This document shows positions 46,033 to 54,455 of a stretch of DNA of 64,000 nucleotides, piece by piece (within the stretch, counting starts at the first letter, position 1; each line of letters starts with the position of its first letter). The notes under the pieces are model-generated. The model made no database searches, was not told the DNA's origin, and saw nothing but the letters and a program-made list of their open reading frames with translations. The stretch comes from Pseudomonas fluorescens (GTDB lineage: Bacteria > Pseudomonadota > Gammaproteobacteria > Pseudomonadales > Pseudomonadaceae): assembly GCF_040448305.1 (NCBI RefSeq), contig NZ_CP148752.1, positions 1,736,001-1,800,000 of the forward strand, written 5' to 3'. A program made the position numbers and the translations under genes.

Positions 46033-47084
46033 CTCAATCCTGGTGGCTGAACCCGTGCAAGCCGGTCGATACCCAAGTGGTCGAACAGGCCCAGGCGCGG
46101 CAACAGCAACTGACCAAGCCGGCCGGCTCCCTCGGGCAGCTGGAAGCGCTGGCGGTGCAGCTGGCGGGTTTGCAGGGGCGGGTCAAGCCGAGTCTGGAGC
46201 AGGTGTGGATCGCGATTTTTGCCGGTGACCACGGCGTCGTCGCCGAGGGCGTGTCGGCGTTTCCCCAGGAAGTGACCGGGCAGATGCTGCTCAACTTCGT
46301 CAGCGGTGGTGCGGCGATCAGCGTATTGGCGCGGCAACTGGGCGCTTCCCTAGAAGTGGTTGACCTTGGCACGGTAACGCCGTCGCTGAGCCTGCCGGGT
46401 GTACGCCACCTGAACGTCGGCCCGGGCACGGCAAATTTTGTACAGGGACCGGCCATGACCCAGGCCCAGGGGCAACTCGCCTTGCAGGCCGGCCGTGACA
46501 GCGTGCTGCGGGCAATCGCCAGCGGTGCACAGTTGTTTATCGGTGGCGAAATGGGCATCGGTAACACCACCGCCGCCAGCGCCCTGGCGTGCGCGCTGCT
46601 CGATTGCCCGGTGGTGCATTTGACCGGGCCTGGCACCGGGCTCAATGCCGAAGGTGTCAGCCACAAGGCCCAGGTAATCGAGCGCGCCCTGGCACTGCAT
46701 GGCGCGCAGCGTGACGATGCCTTGCAGACCCTGTTCAACCTCGGTGGTTTTGAAATCGCCGCGCTGGTCGGTGCGTATCTCGCCTGTGCCCAGGAAGGTG
46801 TTGCGGTGCTGGTGGATGGCTTCATTTGCAGTGTCGCGGCGCTGGTTGCGGTGCGCTTGAATCCAGAGTGTCGTCAGTGGCTGCTGTTCGGTCATCGCGG
46901 CGCCGAGCCAGGGCATCGTCATGTGCTGGAAACCCTGGACGCGCAACCCTTGCTCGATCTCGGCCTGCGGCTTGGCGAAGGCAGTGGCGCGGCGTTGGCT
47001 GTGCCGCTGCTGCGCCTGGCTTGCGACCTGCACGGGCAGATGGCGACCTTCGCCGAAGCCGCCGTGGCAGATCGCCCGGCATGA
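46029..47084 (+). CDS. cobT: Nicotinate-nucleotide-dimethylbenzimidazole phosphoribosyltransferase
   Basis: A 351-residue enzyme that makes alpha-ribazole phosphate from dimethylbenzimidazole. KPAGSLGQLEALAVQLAGLQ, FAGDHGVVAEGVSAFPQEVT and GGEMGIGNTTAASALACALL are the hallmark stretches; the catalytic Glu would be in the EGSGAALAVPLL region near the C-terminus. The start at 46029 overlaps cobU; a longer frame from 45969 would overlap it by 60 bases. Confidence 0.96.
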   Translation: MTQSWWLNPCKPVDTQVVEQAQARQQQLTKPAGSLGQLEALAVQLAGLQGRVKPSLEQVWIAIFAGDHGVVAEGVSAFPQEVTGQMLLNFVSGGAAISVLARQLGASLEVVDLGTVTPSLSLPGVRHLNVGPGTANFVQGPAMTQAQGQLALQAGRDSVLRAIASGAQLFIGGEMGIGNTTAASALACALLDCPVVHLTGPGTGLNAEGVSHKAQVIERALALHGAQRDDALQTLFNLGGFEIAALVGAYLACAQEGVAVLVDGFICSVAALVAVRLNPECRQWLLFGHRGAEPGHRHVLETLDAQPLLDLGLRLGEGSGAALAVPLLRLACDLHGQMATFAEAAVADRPA

Positions 47085-47656
47085 CCTTGCGCGTGGATCT
47101 GTTGCGTCACGGTGAAACCGAACTCGGCGGCGGCTTGCGCGGCAGTATCGATGACGCGTTGACCGACACGGGCTGGGCTCAGATGCGCGCTGCGGTGGTC
47201 GGGCAGGGGCCGTGGGATCGGCTGGTCAGTTCACCCTTGCAGCGTTGTGCACGCTTTGCCGAGGAACTCGGTGCGCAACTGGGTGTGCCGGTGCAACTGG
47301 ATAAAGACCTGCAAGAGTTGCATTTCGGCGCCTGGGAAGGGCAGAGCGCGGCGGCGTTGATGGAAACCGATGAGCAGGCCCTGGGCTTGTTCTGGGCCGA
47401 TCCTTATTCGTTCACGCCGCCTCAGGGTGAGCCGGTTGCAGACTTTTCGGCACGGGTGCTGGCCGCGCTGGAGCGTTTGCATGCGACCTGTGCCGGTGAG
47501 CGCATTCTGTTGATCAGCCATGGCGGTGTGATGCGCCTGTTGCTGGCACAAGCGCGCGGGCTGCCACGGCAGCAACTGCTCAACGTTGAGGTCGGGCACG
47601 GCGCACTGTTTTCGTTGACGATGGAGCCTGCGGGCGTGTTGAAGGAAGTGCTCTGA
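47081..47656 (+). CDS. cobC: Alpha-ribazole phosphatase
   Basis: A 191-residue histidine phosphatase. The catalytic RHG motif is in VDLLRHGETELGGG, and the second His is in ILLISHGGVMRLLL. It dephosphorylates alpha-ribazole phosphate or cobalamin phosphate in the last steps. The ATG at 47081 overlaps cobT by four bases. The name cobC is the Salmonella one and clashes with the decarboxylase at 42922. Confidence 0.9.
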   Translation: MTLRVDLLRHGETELGGGLRGSIDDALTDTGWAQMRAAVVGQGPWDRLVSSPLQRCARFAEELGAQLGVPVQLDKDLQELHFGAWEGQSAAALMETDEQALGLFWADPYSFTPPQGEPVADFSARVLAALERLHATCAGERILLISHGGVMRLLLAQARGLPRQQLLNVEVGHGALFSLTMEPAGVLKEVL

Positions 47657-47658
47657 CC

Positions 47659-48390
47659 ATGCTGCCATTCTGGATCGCCCTGCAATTTCTCAGCAGCCTG
47701 CCGATACGCCTGCCCGGTATGCCTGAGCCCCGGGAGCTGGGGCGGTCGCTGCTGTTTTATCCGCTGGTGGGATTACTCTTTGGCGTGATTCTGTGGGCAG
47801 TCAACTGGCTGTTGCTCGGCACGCCGACGTTGTTGCACACGGCGCTGTTGCTTAGCCTTTGGGTGCTGCTCAGCGGCGGGTTGCATCTCGATGGCCTGGC
47901 GGACAGCGCCGATGCCTGGCTCGGTGGTTTTGGTGACCGCGAGCGTACGCTGACCATCATGAAAGACCCGCGCAGCGGGCCGATCGCCGTGGTGACGCTG
48001 GTGCTGGTGTTGTTGCTCAAGTTCACCGCCCTGCTGGCGCTGATCGAACAGCCGCACTCGCTGGCATTGATCATCGTGCCGTTGATCGGTCGCAGCGCGT
48101 TGCTTGGCTTGTTCCTGACCACGCCGTACGTGCGTGCTGGTGGCCTGGGCCAGGCATTGGCCGATCATCTTCCGCGTTCGGCGGGCAAGCAGGTGTTGGC
48201 GGTCAGCGCACTGGCTTGTGTGTTGATCGCAGGCATCAGCGGTGCGCTGGCGGTGGTGTTGGCGGCGCTGGGGTTTGTCTGGTTGCGACAGGTGATGCTG
48301 CGGCGCCTGGGCGGCACGACGGGGGACACGGCGGGTGCGATGTTGGAGTTGCTGGAAGTTGCAGTGCTGGTAGGCTTGGCGTTGGCCTGA
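47659..48390 (+). CDS. cobS: Cobalamin synthase (adenosylcobinamide-GDP ribazoletransferase)
   Basis: A 243-residue integral membrane enzyme (CobV in older Pseudomonas naming) that joins adenosylcobinamide-GDP and alpha-ribazole. The conserved acidic loop is in GLHLDGLADSADAWLGG and MKDPRSGPIAVVTLVLVLLL. About six helices are visible. GGAAG lies 11 bases before the ATG. It is the last gene of the cob cluster. Confidence 0.95.
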   Translation: MLPFWIALQFLSSLPIRLPGMPEPRELGRSLLFYPLVGLLFGVILWAVNWLLLGTPTLLHTALLLSLWVLLSGGLHLDGLADSADAWLGGFGDRERTLTIMKDPRSGPIAVVTLVLVLLLKFTALLALIEQPHSLALIIVPLIGRSALLGLFLTTPYVRAGGLGQALADHLPRSAGKQVLAVSALACVLIAGISGALAVVLAALGFVWLRQVMLRRLGGTTGDTAGAMLELLEVAVLVGLALA

Positions 48391-48411
48391 TCGGGTTGTG
48401 TTGAATGTTCC

Positions 48412-48502
48412 GGCCTCATCGCGAGCAGGCTCCCACACAGTTGATCGCATTCCAATGTGGGAGCGGCGGTGCGGCGATCCGACTTGCTCGCGAAGGCGAT
48501 CT
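48412..48502. repeat. REP doublet with insert variant, after cobS
   Basis: A shortened left REP (CCTCATCGCGAGCAGGCTCC) and a right REP at 48456-48501 in which GCGGTGCGGCGATCCGACTT interrupts the core between TGTGGGAGCG and GCTCGCGAAGGC. The same insert, inverted, occurs in the cobB REP. Confidence 0.85.
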
Positions 48503-48529
48503 TCAGAACACTGCTAACCCTCATGTAAC

Positions 48530-48561
48530 TTGATTTAACCGACTCGCGGGTATATACACGC
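48530..48561 (+). promoter_or_regulatory. marR promoter and overlapping operator 1
   Basis: TTGATT (48530-48535), 17-base spacer, TATACA (48553-48558). The imperfect palindrome GCGGGTATATACACGC (48546-48561) covers the -10 box. Transcription would start at about 48565, the A of the ATG, predicting a leaderless mRNA; no Shine-Dalgarno sequence is present. Confidence 0.6.
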
Positions 48562-48564
48562 ACC

Positions 48565-48969
48565 ATGCTCGATTCCCAATGTTTATGCATCAACCTGCGT
48601 CGCGCCGCCCGTGGCGTCAGCAGGCATTACGACGGCGCTCTCGATGGCTTCGGGATCAACGTTGCGCAGTATTCTTTGCTGTGCAACCTGCAGCGTCTGG
48701 ATCAGCCGAGCATCTCGACCCTGGCCGAGGCCATGGGCCTGGATCGCAGCACCCTGGGGCGCAATTTGCGGGTGCTGGAGGGTGATGGCCTGGTGACGCT
48801 GGTCGAGGGCGAGGACATGCGCAACCGCATCGTCCTGCTGACCGAGGCCGGGGCAGAGCGCCTCAAGGCTGCCTTGCCGGCCTGGGAAGCCGCACAGCAA
48901 CGCTTGATCGATCGCCTGGGCGCCGAAAAGCGCGAAACCTTATTGAAGCTGCTGGATGAACTGGCATGA
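48565..48969 (+). CDS. MarR family transcriptional regulator
   Basis: A 134-residue winged-helix regulator. The DNA-reading helix lies in SISTLAEAMGLDRSTLGRNL, followed by the wing LEGDGLVTLVEGEDMRNRIV. N-terminal Cys in SQCLCINLRRAARG could sense oxidants or ligands. No ribosome binding site precedes the ATG. Matching palindromes upstream of this gene and of the MFS gene suggest that it represses both; the MFS transporter is its likely target. Confidence 0.9.
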   Translation: MLDSQCLCINLRRAARGVSRHYDGALDGFGINVAQYSLLCNLQRLDQPSISTLAEAMGLDRSTLGRNLRVLEGDGLVTLVEGEDMRNRIVLLTEAGAERLKAALPAWEAAQQRLIDRLGAEKRETLLKLLDELA

Positions 48970-48989
48970 TGCCGGTTTTTCCGATCATA

Positions 48990-49007
48990 AGCGGGTATAT
49001 ACCCGCT
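48990..49007 (+). promoter_or_regulatory. Operator 2, perfect palindrome upstream of MFS gene
   Basis: AGCGGGTATATACCCGCT is a perfect 18-base palindrome, 15 bases before the MFS start. It differs from operator 1 by one base in its 16-base core (two positions counted across both half-sites). Confidence 0.7.
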
Positions 49008-49014
49008 ACTGGAG

Positions 49015-49022
49015 AACAACAA
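49015..49022 (+). promoter_or_regulatory. Crc/Hfq catabolite-activity motif at the MFS start
   Basis: AACAACAA fits AANAANAA exactly and overlaps the first base of the ATG at 49022, suggesting Hfq/Crc control of translation. Confidence 0.5.
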
Positions 49023-50230
49023 TGACATCGATGTGGCGTACATGCGGCTGGGTTCTGTTGGGGAGTGCGCTGATCCTTGCGTTGTCGCTGGGCGTTCGCC
49101 ATGGCTTCGGGCTGTTTCTGGCGCCGATGAGCGCCGAGTTCGGCTGGGGCCGTGAAGTCTTTGCCTTCGCCATCGCCCTGCAGAACCTGATCTGGGGCCT
49201 CGCACAGCCGTTCACCGGCGCCCTGGCTGACCGCTTCGGCGCGGCGAAAGTGGTGCTGGTCGGTGGCGTCCTGTACGCGGCCGGGCTTATCTGTATGGGG
49301 CTCTCCGACTCGGCGATGACCCTGTCCCTGAGCGCCGGCCTGCTGATCGGCATCGGACTGTCCGGTACGTCGTTCTCGGTGATCCTGGGGGTGGTCGGGC
49401 GCGCGGTGCCGCCGGAAAAGCGCAGCATGGGCATGGGGATCGCCAGTGCGGCCGGTTCGTTCGGTCAGTTCGCGATGTTGCCCGGCACACTCGGTTTGAT
49501 TGGCTGGCTTGGCTGGTCCGCGGCGTTGCTGGCGCTGGGCTTGCTGGTGGCGTTGATCGTGCCGCTGGTGAGTATGCTCAAGGACAAGCCGCTGCCCGTC
49601 CTGGGCCACGAACAAACCCTTGGCGAAGCGCTGCGCGAAGCCTGCTCCCATTCCGGATTCTGGCTGTTGGCGTTCGGCTTTTTCGTGTGCGGATTCCAGG
49701 TGGTGTTCATCGGCGTGCACTTGCCGGCCTATCTGGTGGATCAACACCTTCCGGCGACGGTCGGCACCACGGTGCTGGCACTGATCGGCCTGTTCAACAT
49801 CTTCGGCACCTATACCGCTGGATGGCTCGGCGGGCGCATGTCCAAGCCTCGTTTGCTCACCGGTCTGTACTTGCTGCGGGCGGTGGTCATTGCGTTGTTC
49901 CTGTGGGCGCCGGTGACGACCACCACGGCCTACCTGTTCGGCATGGCCATGGGTTTCCTGTGGTTGTCGACGGTGCCGTTGACCAACGGCACGGTGGCGA
50001 CCTTGTTTGGTGTGCGAAACCTGTCCATGCTCGGCGGGATTGTTTTCCTGTTTCACCAGCTCGGTTCGTTCCTGGGCGGCTGGTTGGGCGGGGTGGTGTA
50101 TGACCGAACCGGGAGTTATGACTTGATCTGGCAAGTGGCAATTCTCTTGAGCCTGTTGGCCGCTGCCCTCAACTGGCCGGTGCGTGAGCGGCCGGTGGCG
50201 CGCCTGCAAACACAAATGAGTGCGACATGA
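49022..50230 (+). CDS. MFS transporter, MarR-linked
   Basis: A 402-residue major facilitator with 12 predicted helices. Loop 2-3 has QPFTGALADRFGAAKVVLVG, a normal MFS motif A variant; the overall sequence (HGFGLFLAPMSAEFGWGREV) resembles the oxalate/formate-antiporter-like or monocarboxylate branch. The ATG at 49022 lies after GGAGAACAAC; longer frames would read through the operator. It is followed by a four-base overlap with a 40-residue membrane peptide gene. The substrate is unknown. Confidence 0.88.
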   Translation: MTSMWRTCGWVLLGSALILALSLGVRHGFGLFLAPMSAEFGWGREVFAFAIALQNLIWGLAQPFTGALADRFGAAKVVLVGGVLYAAGLICMGLSDSAMTLSLSAGLLIGIGLSGTSFSVILGVVGRAVPPEKRSMGMGIASAAGSFGQFAMLPGTLGLIGWLGWSAALLALGLLVALIVPLVSMLKDKPLPVLGHEQTLGEALREACSHSGFWLLAFGFFVCGFQVVFIGVHLPAYLVDQHLPATVGTTVLALIGLFNIFGTYTAGWLGGRMSKPRLLTGLYLLRAVVIALFLWAPVTTTTAYLFGMAMGFLWLSTVPLTNGTVATLFGVRNLSMLGGIVFLFHQLGSFLGGWLGGVVYDRTGSYDLIWQVAILLSLLAAALNWPVRERPVARLQTQMSAT

Positions 50231-50349
50231 ACAGTCTCTGGCCTCGTATCACGTTTTTCGCTGTCTGCGCCTTGCTGCTTACCCTGGCGTGGTGGGGCTG
50301 GCATCAGGGCGGTCTGGCGCTGATGCAGTTGGGCATGGGTACTTGCTAG
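50227..50349 (+). CDS. 40-residue membrane peptide coupled to MFS transporter
   Basis: This short gene begins at ATG 50227, overlapping the MFS stop by ATGA, and ends with TAG at 50349. The product starts MNSLWPRITFFAVCALLLTL and continues AWWGWHQGGLALMQLGMGTC. Residues 8-24 form one transmembrane helix; the rest is Gly/Trp-rich. Translational coupling with the transporter suggests a small accessory subunit, but this is inference. It is too short for many gene finders. Confidence 0.65.
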   Translation: MNSLWPRITFFAVCALLLTLAWWGWHQGGLALMQLGMGTC

Positions 50350-50404
50350 CGAGCGGCGAGGGCGAGTAACGTCGCTTTTGACGAATTATCAAGGATGCAC
50401 CGAC

Positions 50405-50956
50405 ATGTTGAAGCGCTGGATTGCAGTCCCCGCGTTGCTGCTGACGTTTACCGGGCTGGCCTACGCGGCCGAGTGCCCGGAGCTGTTGCAAGGATCACTG
50501 CAAAAGCTGCGCGCCAAGGAATCCATCGACCTCTGTCAACGGTATGAAGGTAAGCCGCTGGTGGTGGTCAATACTGCGAGCTTCTGCGGTTTCGCCCCGC
50601 AGTTCAAAAGCCTTGAGGCGCTGAATCAGCGTTACAAAGGGCTGGGGCTGGAAGTGCTGGGTGTTCCGTCCAATGACTTCAAGCAGGAGTCCAGGGACGG
50701 TGCCGAGACCGCCAAGGTCTGCTACGTCAACTATGGCGTGACCTTCACCATGACCGAGCCGCAGTCGGTACGTGGCGCCGACGCAACCCATCTGTTCAAG
50801 GTGCTGGCCGAACAGAGCAGTGCGCCAAAATGGAATTTCTACAAATACGTGGTCGATCGCAAGGGTAAGGTGATCGCCAGCTTTTCCAGCCTGACCAAGC
50901 CCGATGATCCCGAGTTCATTGCAGCGGTGGAGCAAGCCCTGGCTTCACAACCTTGA
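50405..50956 (+). CDS. Exported glutathione-peroxidase-like thiol peroxidase
   Basis: A 183-residue protein with a signal peptide (to about residue 22, GLAYAAECPE). The glutathione peroxidase core has VVVNTASFCGFAPQFKSLEA with a peroxidatic Cys in place of selenocysteine, VPSNDFKQESRDGAETAKVC in the Gln-motif region, and KWNFYKYVVDRKGKVIASF with the conserved Trp and Asn. The second Cys in the Gln region may be the resolving one. AAGGATG precedes the ATG at 50405. It probably reduces peroxides in the periplasm. Confidence 0.88.
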   Translation: MLKRWIAVPALLLTFTGLAYAAECPELLQGSLQKLRAKESIDLCQRYEGKPLVVVNTASFCGFAPQFKSLEALNQRYKGLGLEVLGVPSNDFKQESRDGAETAKVCYVNYGVTFTMTEPQSVRGADATHLFKVLAEQSSAPKWNFYKYVVDRKGKVIASFSSLTKPDDPEFIAAVEQALASQP

Positions 50957-50968
50957 TCCGCACCCACT

Positions 50969-51008
50969 AAAAAGCCCCGCCTCTGTACAAGAGAGCGGGG
51001 CTTTTTTT
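50969..51008. terminator. Bidirectional terminator
   Basis: AAAAAGCCCCGC / GCGGGGCTTTTTTT stem with a 16-base loop between the converging peroxidase and fadL genes; T-rich on both strands. Confidence 0.9.
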
Positions 51009-51046
51009 GATTCAGCGGGCGAGCGGTTCAGGCTCGCCGTAAATCA

Positions 51047-52318
51047 TCAGAAGCGGTAGGTCGCGCCGAGACCGAAACCGTTCGCGTAGTTTTCATACTT
51101 GGCGTTGTAGGTCTGGCCACGGTCGTTGCTGTTGTTGACCTTGACCGACTCTTCGCGCAGGTACGAATACGCCAGGTCGATGGTCAGGTCGTCGGTCGGG
51201 CTCCAGCCGGCGCCTACGCTGAAAATCTTGCGATCGCCAGTCGGGATGCGTGGGGAGCGGTCGACGTTGTTGGTCGGTGCCTGGTCTACGGACAGACCGG
51301 TACGCAGTACCCATTGCTTGTTCAACTGGTAGGACGCGCCGATGGCGTGAGCCCAGGTGTCGTGCCAGTTCTGTTCTTCGGTGATGGTGCCGAACTGGCC
51401 GTTCAGAACGGCCGGAACGCCTTTGTTTTCAACGGTGATTTCTTTCAGGCGGCTCCAGCGGGTCCAGGTGCTGCCTGCGTAAAGAGTCCACTTGTCGTCG
51501 AGCTGGTGAGTGACCGAGAAGTCCACCGATTCAGGTGTGGTCAGGTCCAGCGAAGCGTCGTATTTCTGGCTTGGGTTCTGGCCGATCAGGCCCAGCACGT
51601 TGTAGTTGACCTTGGTGTTGCCGTCGAGCGTGTACTTCACTTTCGAGTGGTAGGTCAGGCCGACGCGAGTGCTGTCGGTGGCTTGAACCAGCACGCCGAT
51701 GTTGTAGCCCAGCGCGGTGTCGTCACCCTTGATCTTGACCTCGCCGTCCGGCGCGGCCTGGGTGATCGACAGGTTCGATTCCAGGGTGCCGTCGATGCGG
51801 TTGATGGTCGGACCGAAGCCAATCGATACCTTGTCGTTGAAGGCATAGCTGACGGTTGGCTGCAGGGTCACGATTCTGACTTCGCTCTTGCTGCCGAAGT
51901 AACGGCCGGCGAAGCCGTTCTCGTAATCGGTCACCAGACCGAACGGCGCGTAGACGCCGAAACCGACCGCCCACTGGTCATCGATTGGCTTGACGTAATA
52001 GCCCATCGGCACGCCCATGAAGGGGACCATGTCACCCTTGTTGGTGCCGCCGTTCGGACGGGAGCTGGCATCACTTATGTCGGTGTGCGCGTCGATAAAT
52101 GCAACACCGCCGGTCACTTGTTCGCGTTTGAGGCGAGACATGCCGGCAGGGTTGCCAAAAATGGTGGATGCGTCGTCGGCAGAGGAAGATCGCCCGGCAA
52201 AACCTGACCCCATCCCGCTGATGCTTTGTTCGTTGAGGGCAAAGCCACTTGCAAAGATCTGGGTGGATGCCATGGCAACGGCGAGACTAATGGTGGTTTT
52301 GAGCATTACTTTTTTCAT
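51047..52318 (-). CDS. fadL: Outer-membrane long-chain fatty acid transporter (FadL/TodX family)
   Basis: A 423-residue beta-barrel with a signal peptide ending TQIFASGFAL (about residue 24). The mature N-terminus GFALNEQSISGMGSGFAGRS and ASTIFGNPAGMSRL is the FadL hatch signature, and the C-terminus ends in GLGATYRF with the terminal aromatic residue needed for barrel assembly. AGGAG precedes the ATG at 52318. It imports long-chain fatty acids or similar hydrophobic compounds. Confidence 0.94.
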   Translation of the reverse strand: MKKVMLKTTISLAVAMASTQIFASGFALNEQSISGMGSGFAGRSSSADDASTIFGNPAGMSRLKREQVTGGVAFIDAHTDISDASSRPNGGTNKGDMVPFMGVPMGYYVKPIDDQWAVGFGVYAPFGLVTDYENGFAGRYFGSKSEVRIVTLQPTVSYAFNDKVSIGFGPTINRIDGTLESNLSITQAAPDGEVKIKGDDTALGYNIGVLVQATDSTRVGLTYHSKVKYTLDGNTKVNYNVLGLIGQNPSQKYDASLDLTTPESVDFSVTHQLDDKWTLYAGSTWTRWSRLKEITVENKGVPAVLNGQFGTITEEQNWHDTWAHAIGASYQLNKQWVLRTGLSVDQAPTNNVDRSPRIPTGDRKIFSVGAGWSPTDDLTIDLAYSYLREESVKVNNSNDRGQTYNAKYENYANGFGLGATYRF

Positions 52319-52464
52319 TATTAGAACTCCTGGTGATCACCGGGGCGAAAATTACCAACATTTTCGTCCCGACGCCATAGGCTGTATGCCTTGATTTAGA
52401 GCGGTTTTGTAGGACAATCCGACCAGAATCGCGGCGTGTTGCGCGATCTTTGGATCCAGAGGAG

Positions 52465-52947
52465 TCAGCAGGCTACCTGGTTCAGCGGTGAAACACAGGT
52501 TTGCCAGGCGCTGGTGAAATCACGCAGACGTCCCTGGGGTTGAAATGTCTGGCGCCAGATTCTGGCCATACCCAACAAATCATCCGGGGCGGGGAGGGGG
52601 GTGTTCTGTTCTTCCACCAGCAGCCAGGCGATGGCTGTGGCGTAACGCAGGTTGACGGTCAATTCGAGGTGCGGGCCACTCAGAAACGCATGCTGGCTGG
52701 CCAGGCCGCGGACCAGGCTTGCACGCTCCGGATCAAGGGCCAGGTAATGGTCCCAAAGGGCCTGGTGACGGGGCTCGGCGATGCGGTACAGGCCGTGCCC
52801 ACGGCGGTCATGCAGGGCGGAACCAAGGGCGGACTGGCTGGCGGCAATGCCCAGCAGCAGGGATTCGGCAGTAGCGCTATGACGTCCGAGGTAGATCAAG
52901 GTCGGACGAATCACATAACGGCACAGTTCGCTGGCAGCGATACCCAT
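52465..52947 (-). CDS. Hypothetical protein upstream of fadL
   Basis: A 160-residue protein starting at the ATG at 52947 (GAGGG upstream; MGIAASELCRYVIRPTLIYL). It is mostly helical, with SLLLGIAASQSALGSALHD in the middle and a C-terminal half rich in Trp and Leu. P. aeruginosa has a similar gene next to its fadL homologue, so the pairing is conserved. The function is unknown. Confidence 0.78.
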   Translation of the reverse strand: MGIAASELCRYVIRPTLIYLGRHSATAESLLLGIAASQSALGSALHDRRGHGLYRIAEPRHQALWDHYLALDPERASLVRGLASQHAFLSGPHLELTVNLRYATAIAWLLVEEQNTPLPAPDDLLGMARIWRQTFQPQGRLRDFTSAWQTCVSPLNQVAC

Positions 52948-53166
52948 AAAACCCTCGAAACCTGAGTTGGACGGCGACACCTGAAGGGGGGCTTGGCAGC
53001 AGTGAATCGACTCAGGCTCGCCGCAAGCGGGTCAAGCCGCTTGAGTTGAAGTGTAGTGTCATATTCGCGCTGTAAAGGCCTGTTTTTAAAATATTTCCAG
53101 CGACCAGTTATAACCGTTATATCGGATCGTGCTTAGTCGTGATTCGAGGAAAGGGAAATATCAGGC

Positions 53167-53200
53167 AATAAAAAGCCCCGCTTTTCGGGCAGGGCTTTTG
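53167..53200 (-). terminator. Terminator of the small hypothetical gene at 53224
   Basis: On the minus strand AAAAGCCC/GGGCTTTT stem, then TTTTTATT. It lies 25 bases past the stop. Confidence 0.85.
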
Positions 53201-53223
53201 GGTTTTTCAGCCTTTCTGGCGTT

Positions 53224-53448
53224 TCAGGCAACCAGTGCCTGACGGGTACGCTCGATCACGGCCTGCAGCGGCTCGGCGCTGGAGTATTGATCGGGGTACA
53301 GGCGTTCGCTGTGACGAGCGATACCGTGTTCGTTGACCAGGGTGAAGCTGAAGCAGCCTTTGCGAGCGGCCATGATCAGGCAGTTCATTGGTGCAAAAGC
53401 GTTGGTTAGGGTGCGAATGGCATCCTGAGTGTGGATTTGAGTAGACAT
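53224..53448 (-). CDS. Small conserved hypothetical protein (DUF3077-like)
   Basis: A 74-residue soluble protein, MSTQIHTQDAIRTLTNAFAP at the start and a central CLIMAARKGCFSFTLVNEHG with two Cys. It resembles the small Pseudomonas proteins grouped as DUF3077, but I assign this with caution. AGGAAC lies ten bases ahead of the ATG. A terminator follows and a gene-free kilobase precedes it, so its transcript may have a long leader. Confidence 0.75.
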   Translation of the reverse strand: MSTQIHTQDAIRTLTNAFAPMNCLIMAARKGCFSFTLVNEHGIARHSERLYPDQYSSAEPLQAVIERTRQALVA

Positions 53449-54455
53449 TATTGGGTGTTCCTACAAATGACACGGATAAGAACCGTGCAACGTTAAAACG
53501 TTCCAGTAACGTCGATCACCATTGATCGAACGAAGAACCCGACTGGAACAAAGCAGCCAGTTTGAAGCGCTAATAAGTTGGCGCGCTTGGGCTGGCAGGT
53601 AGGTACTTAGGAGGGCAGGCAACACATCGAGGGCAAAGGTTCTGGGCCCAGGGTGAAGATCCTGATCAATTTGCAGGTTGGTTCGAGCAGAGTAGGCAGG
53701 CGGAGCAACACCCTTTGCTTTCGATTCAAAGGTTGTGTTGGCGCAAGATTTACCTGGAAACCATCGAGGTGGTCGATCCCGCTTGTTCGGTGGAGGCTTC
53801 CGTCGGGAAGGCTGACCGGGGGGATTTGTTCGACCAGAATTGACTTTCAGCTTGGTACTAACGCCGCGGATACTAACGGATTGAACTGGCCAAGGGAAGT
53901 GTGTTAGCGAAAAGAATTTCCCGGCAGGTGCCTGATCGGGCTGTTTTACCATGTAGAGATGCGCATAAAGCTGCGCGGCCTGCGATTGACACGCCCTGTA
54001 TTCGAACAGAATCCGACTACCGGTCATCGAAGTTTGTAGCAACGCAGCCGCCTGAACAGTGGGTTTGCCAGGGCTTATCCCCAGGCACGACAAAAAAATG
54101 CGCCGAAAAAGTGCGTTGATATAACCGTCGCAAAGGCACTTGTGCACATTAGTTGCGCGGTCTGTCACCCCGCTGTCATCTCATGTTCAAGCGTAATGGC
54201 TGCCTGTAACCAAAATTTAAGTCAATGAAAAACATCGCTTTTTTTTACTGGTGAAAAAATCGTCAGTTTGACTGCGAGCCCCATTCCACAGGGCTTTGAG
54301 CGGGTTGGAGAGCGGTTGTCCACTGAGTTATCCACAGCTTCTGTGGATTGTCCCGAGCGCTTGCTCTAGGACGGGCGTCCCGGGATATTTTCAGCTTTAC
54401 CTGTAAGAAAAAGAGAGTAAAGTTGCGCGCCTTCTGATCTGCCCCACAGTGCTTT
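53449..54455. other. Gene-free kilobase with DnaA-box-like sites
   Basis: This stretch has lower GC than its surroundings and no frame with convincing coding character. It holds TTATCCACA (54328-54336), a perfect DnaA box, inside a palindrome ATCCACAG CTT CTGTGGAT (54331-54349). Near matches are TTATCCCCA (54075-54083), TTGTCCACT (54316-54324) and TGTGCACAT (54141-54149, minus strand). On the minus strand TTGGCC...TAGTAT near 53880-53900 may be a promoter for the gene at 53224. Confidence 0.5.

Noticed and set aside
53461..54168. A 235-codon minus-strand frame in the gene-free region before the small hypothetical gene
   Set aside because: Codon third positions do not show the strong GC preference of neighbouring genes, the product is Pro/Arg/Ser-rich without pattern, and it has no clear ribosome binding site. 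More likely leader or regulatory DNA.
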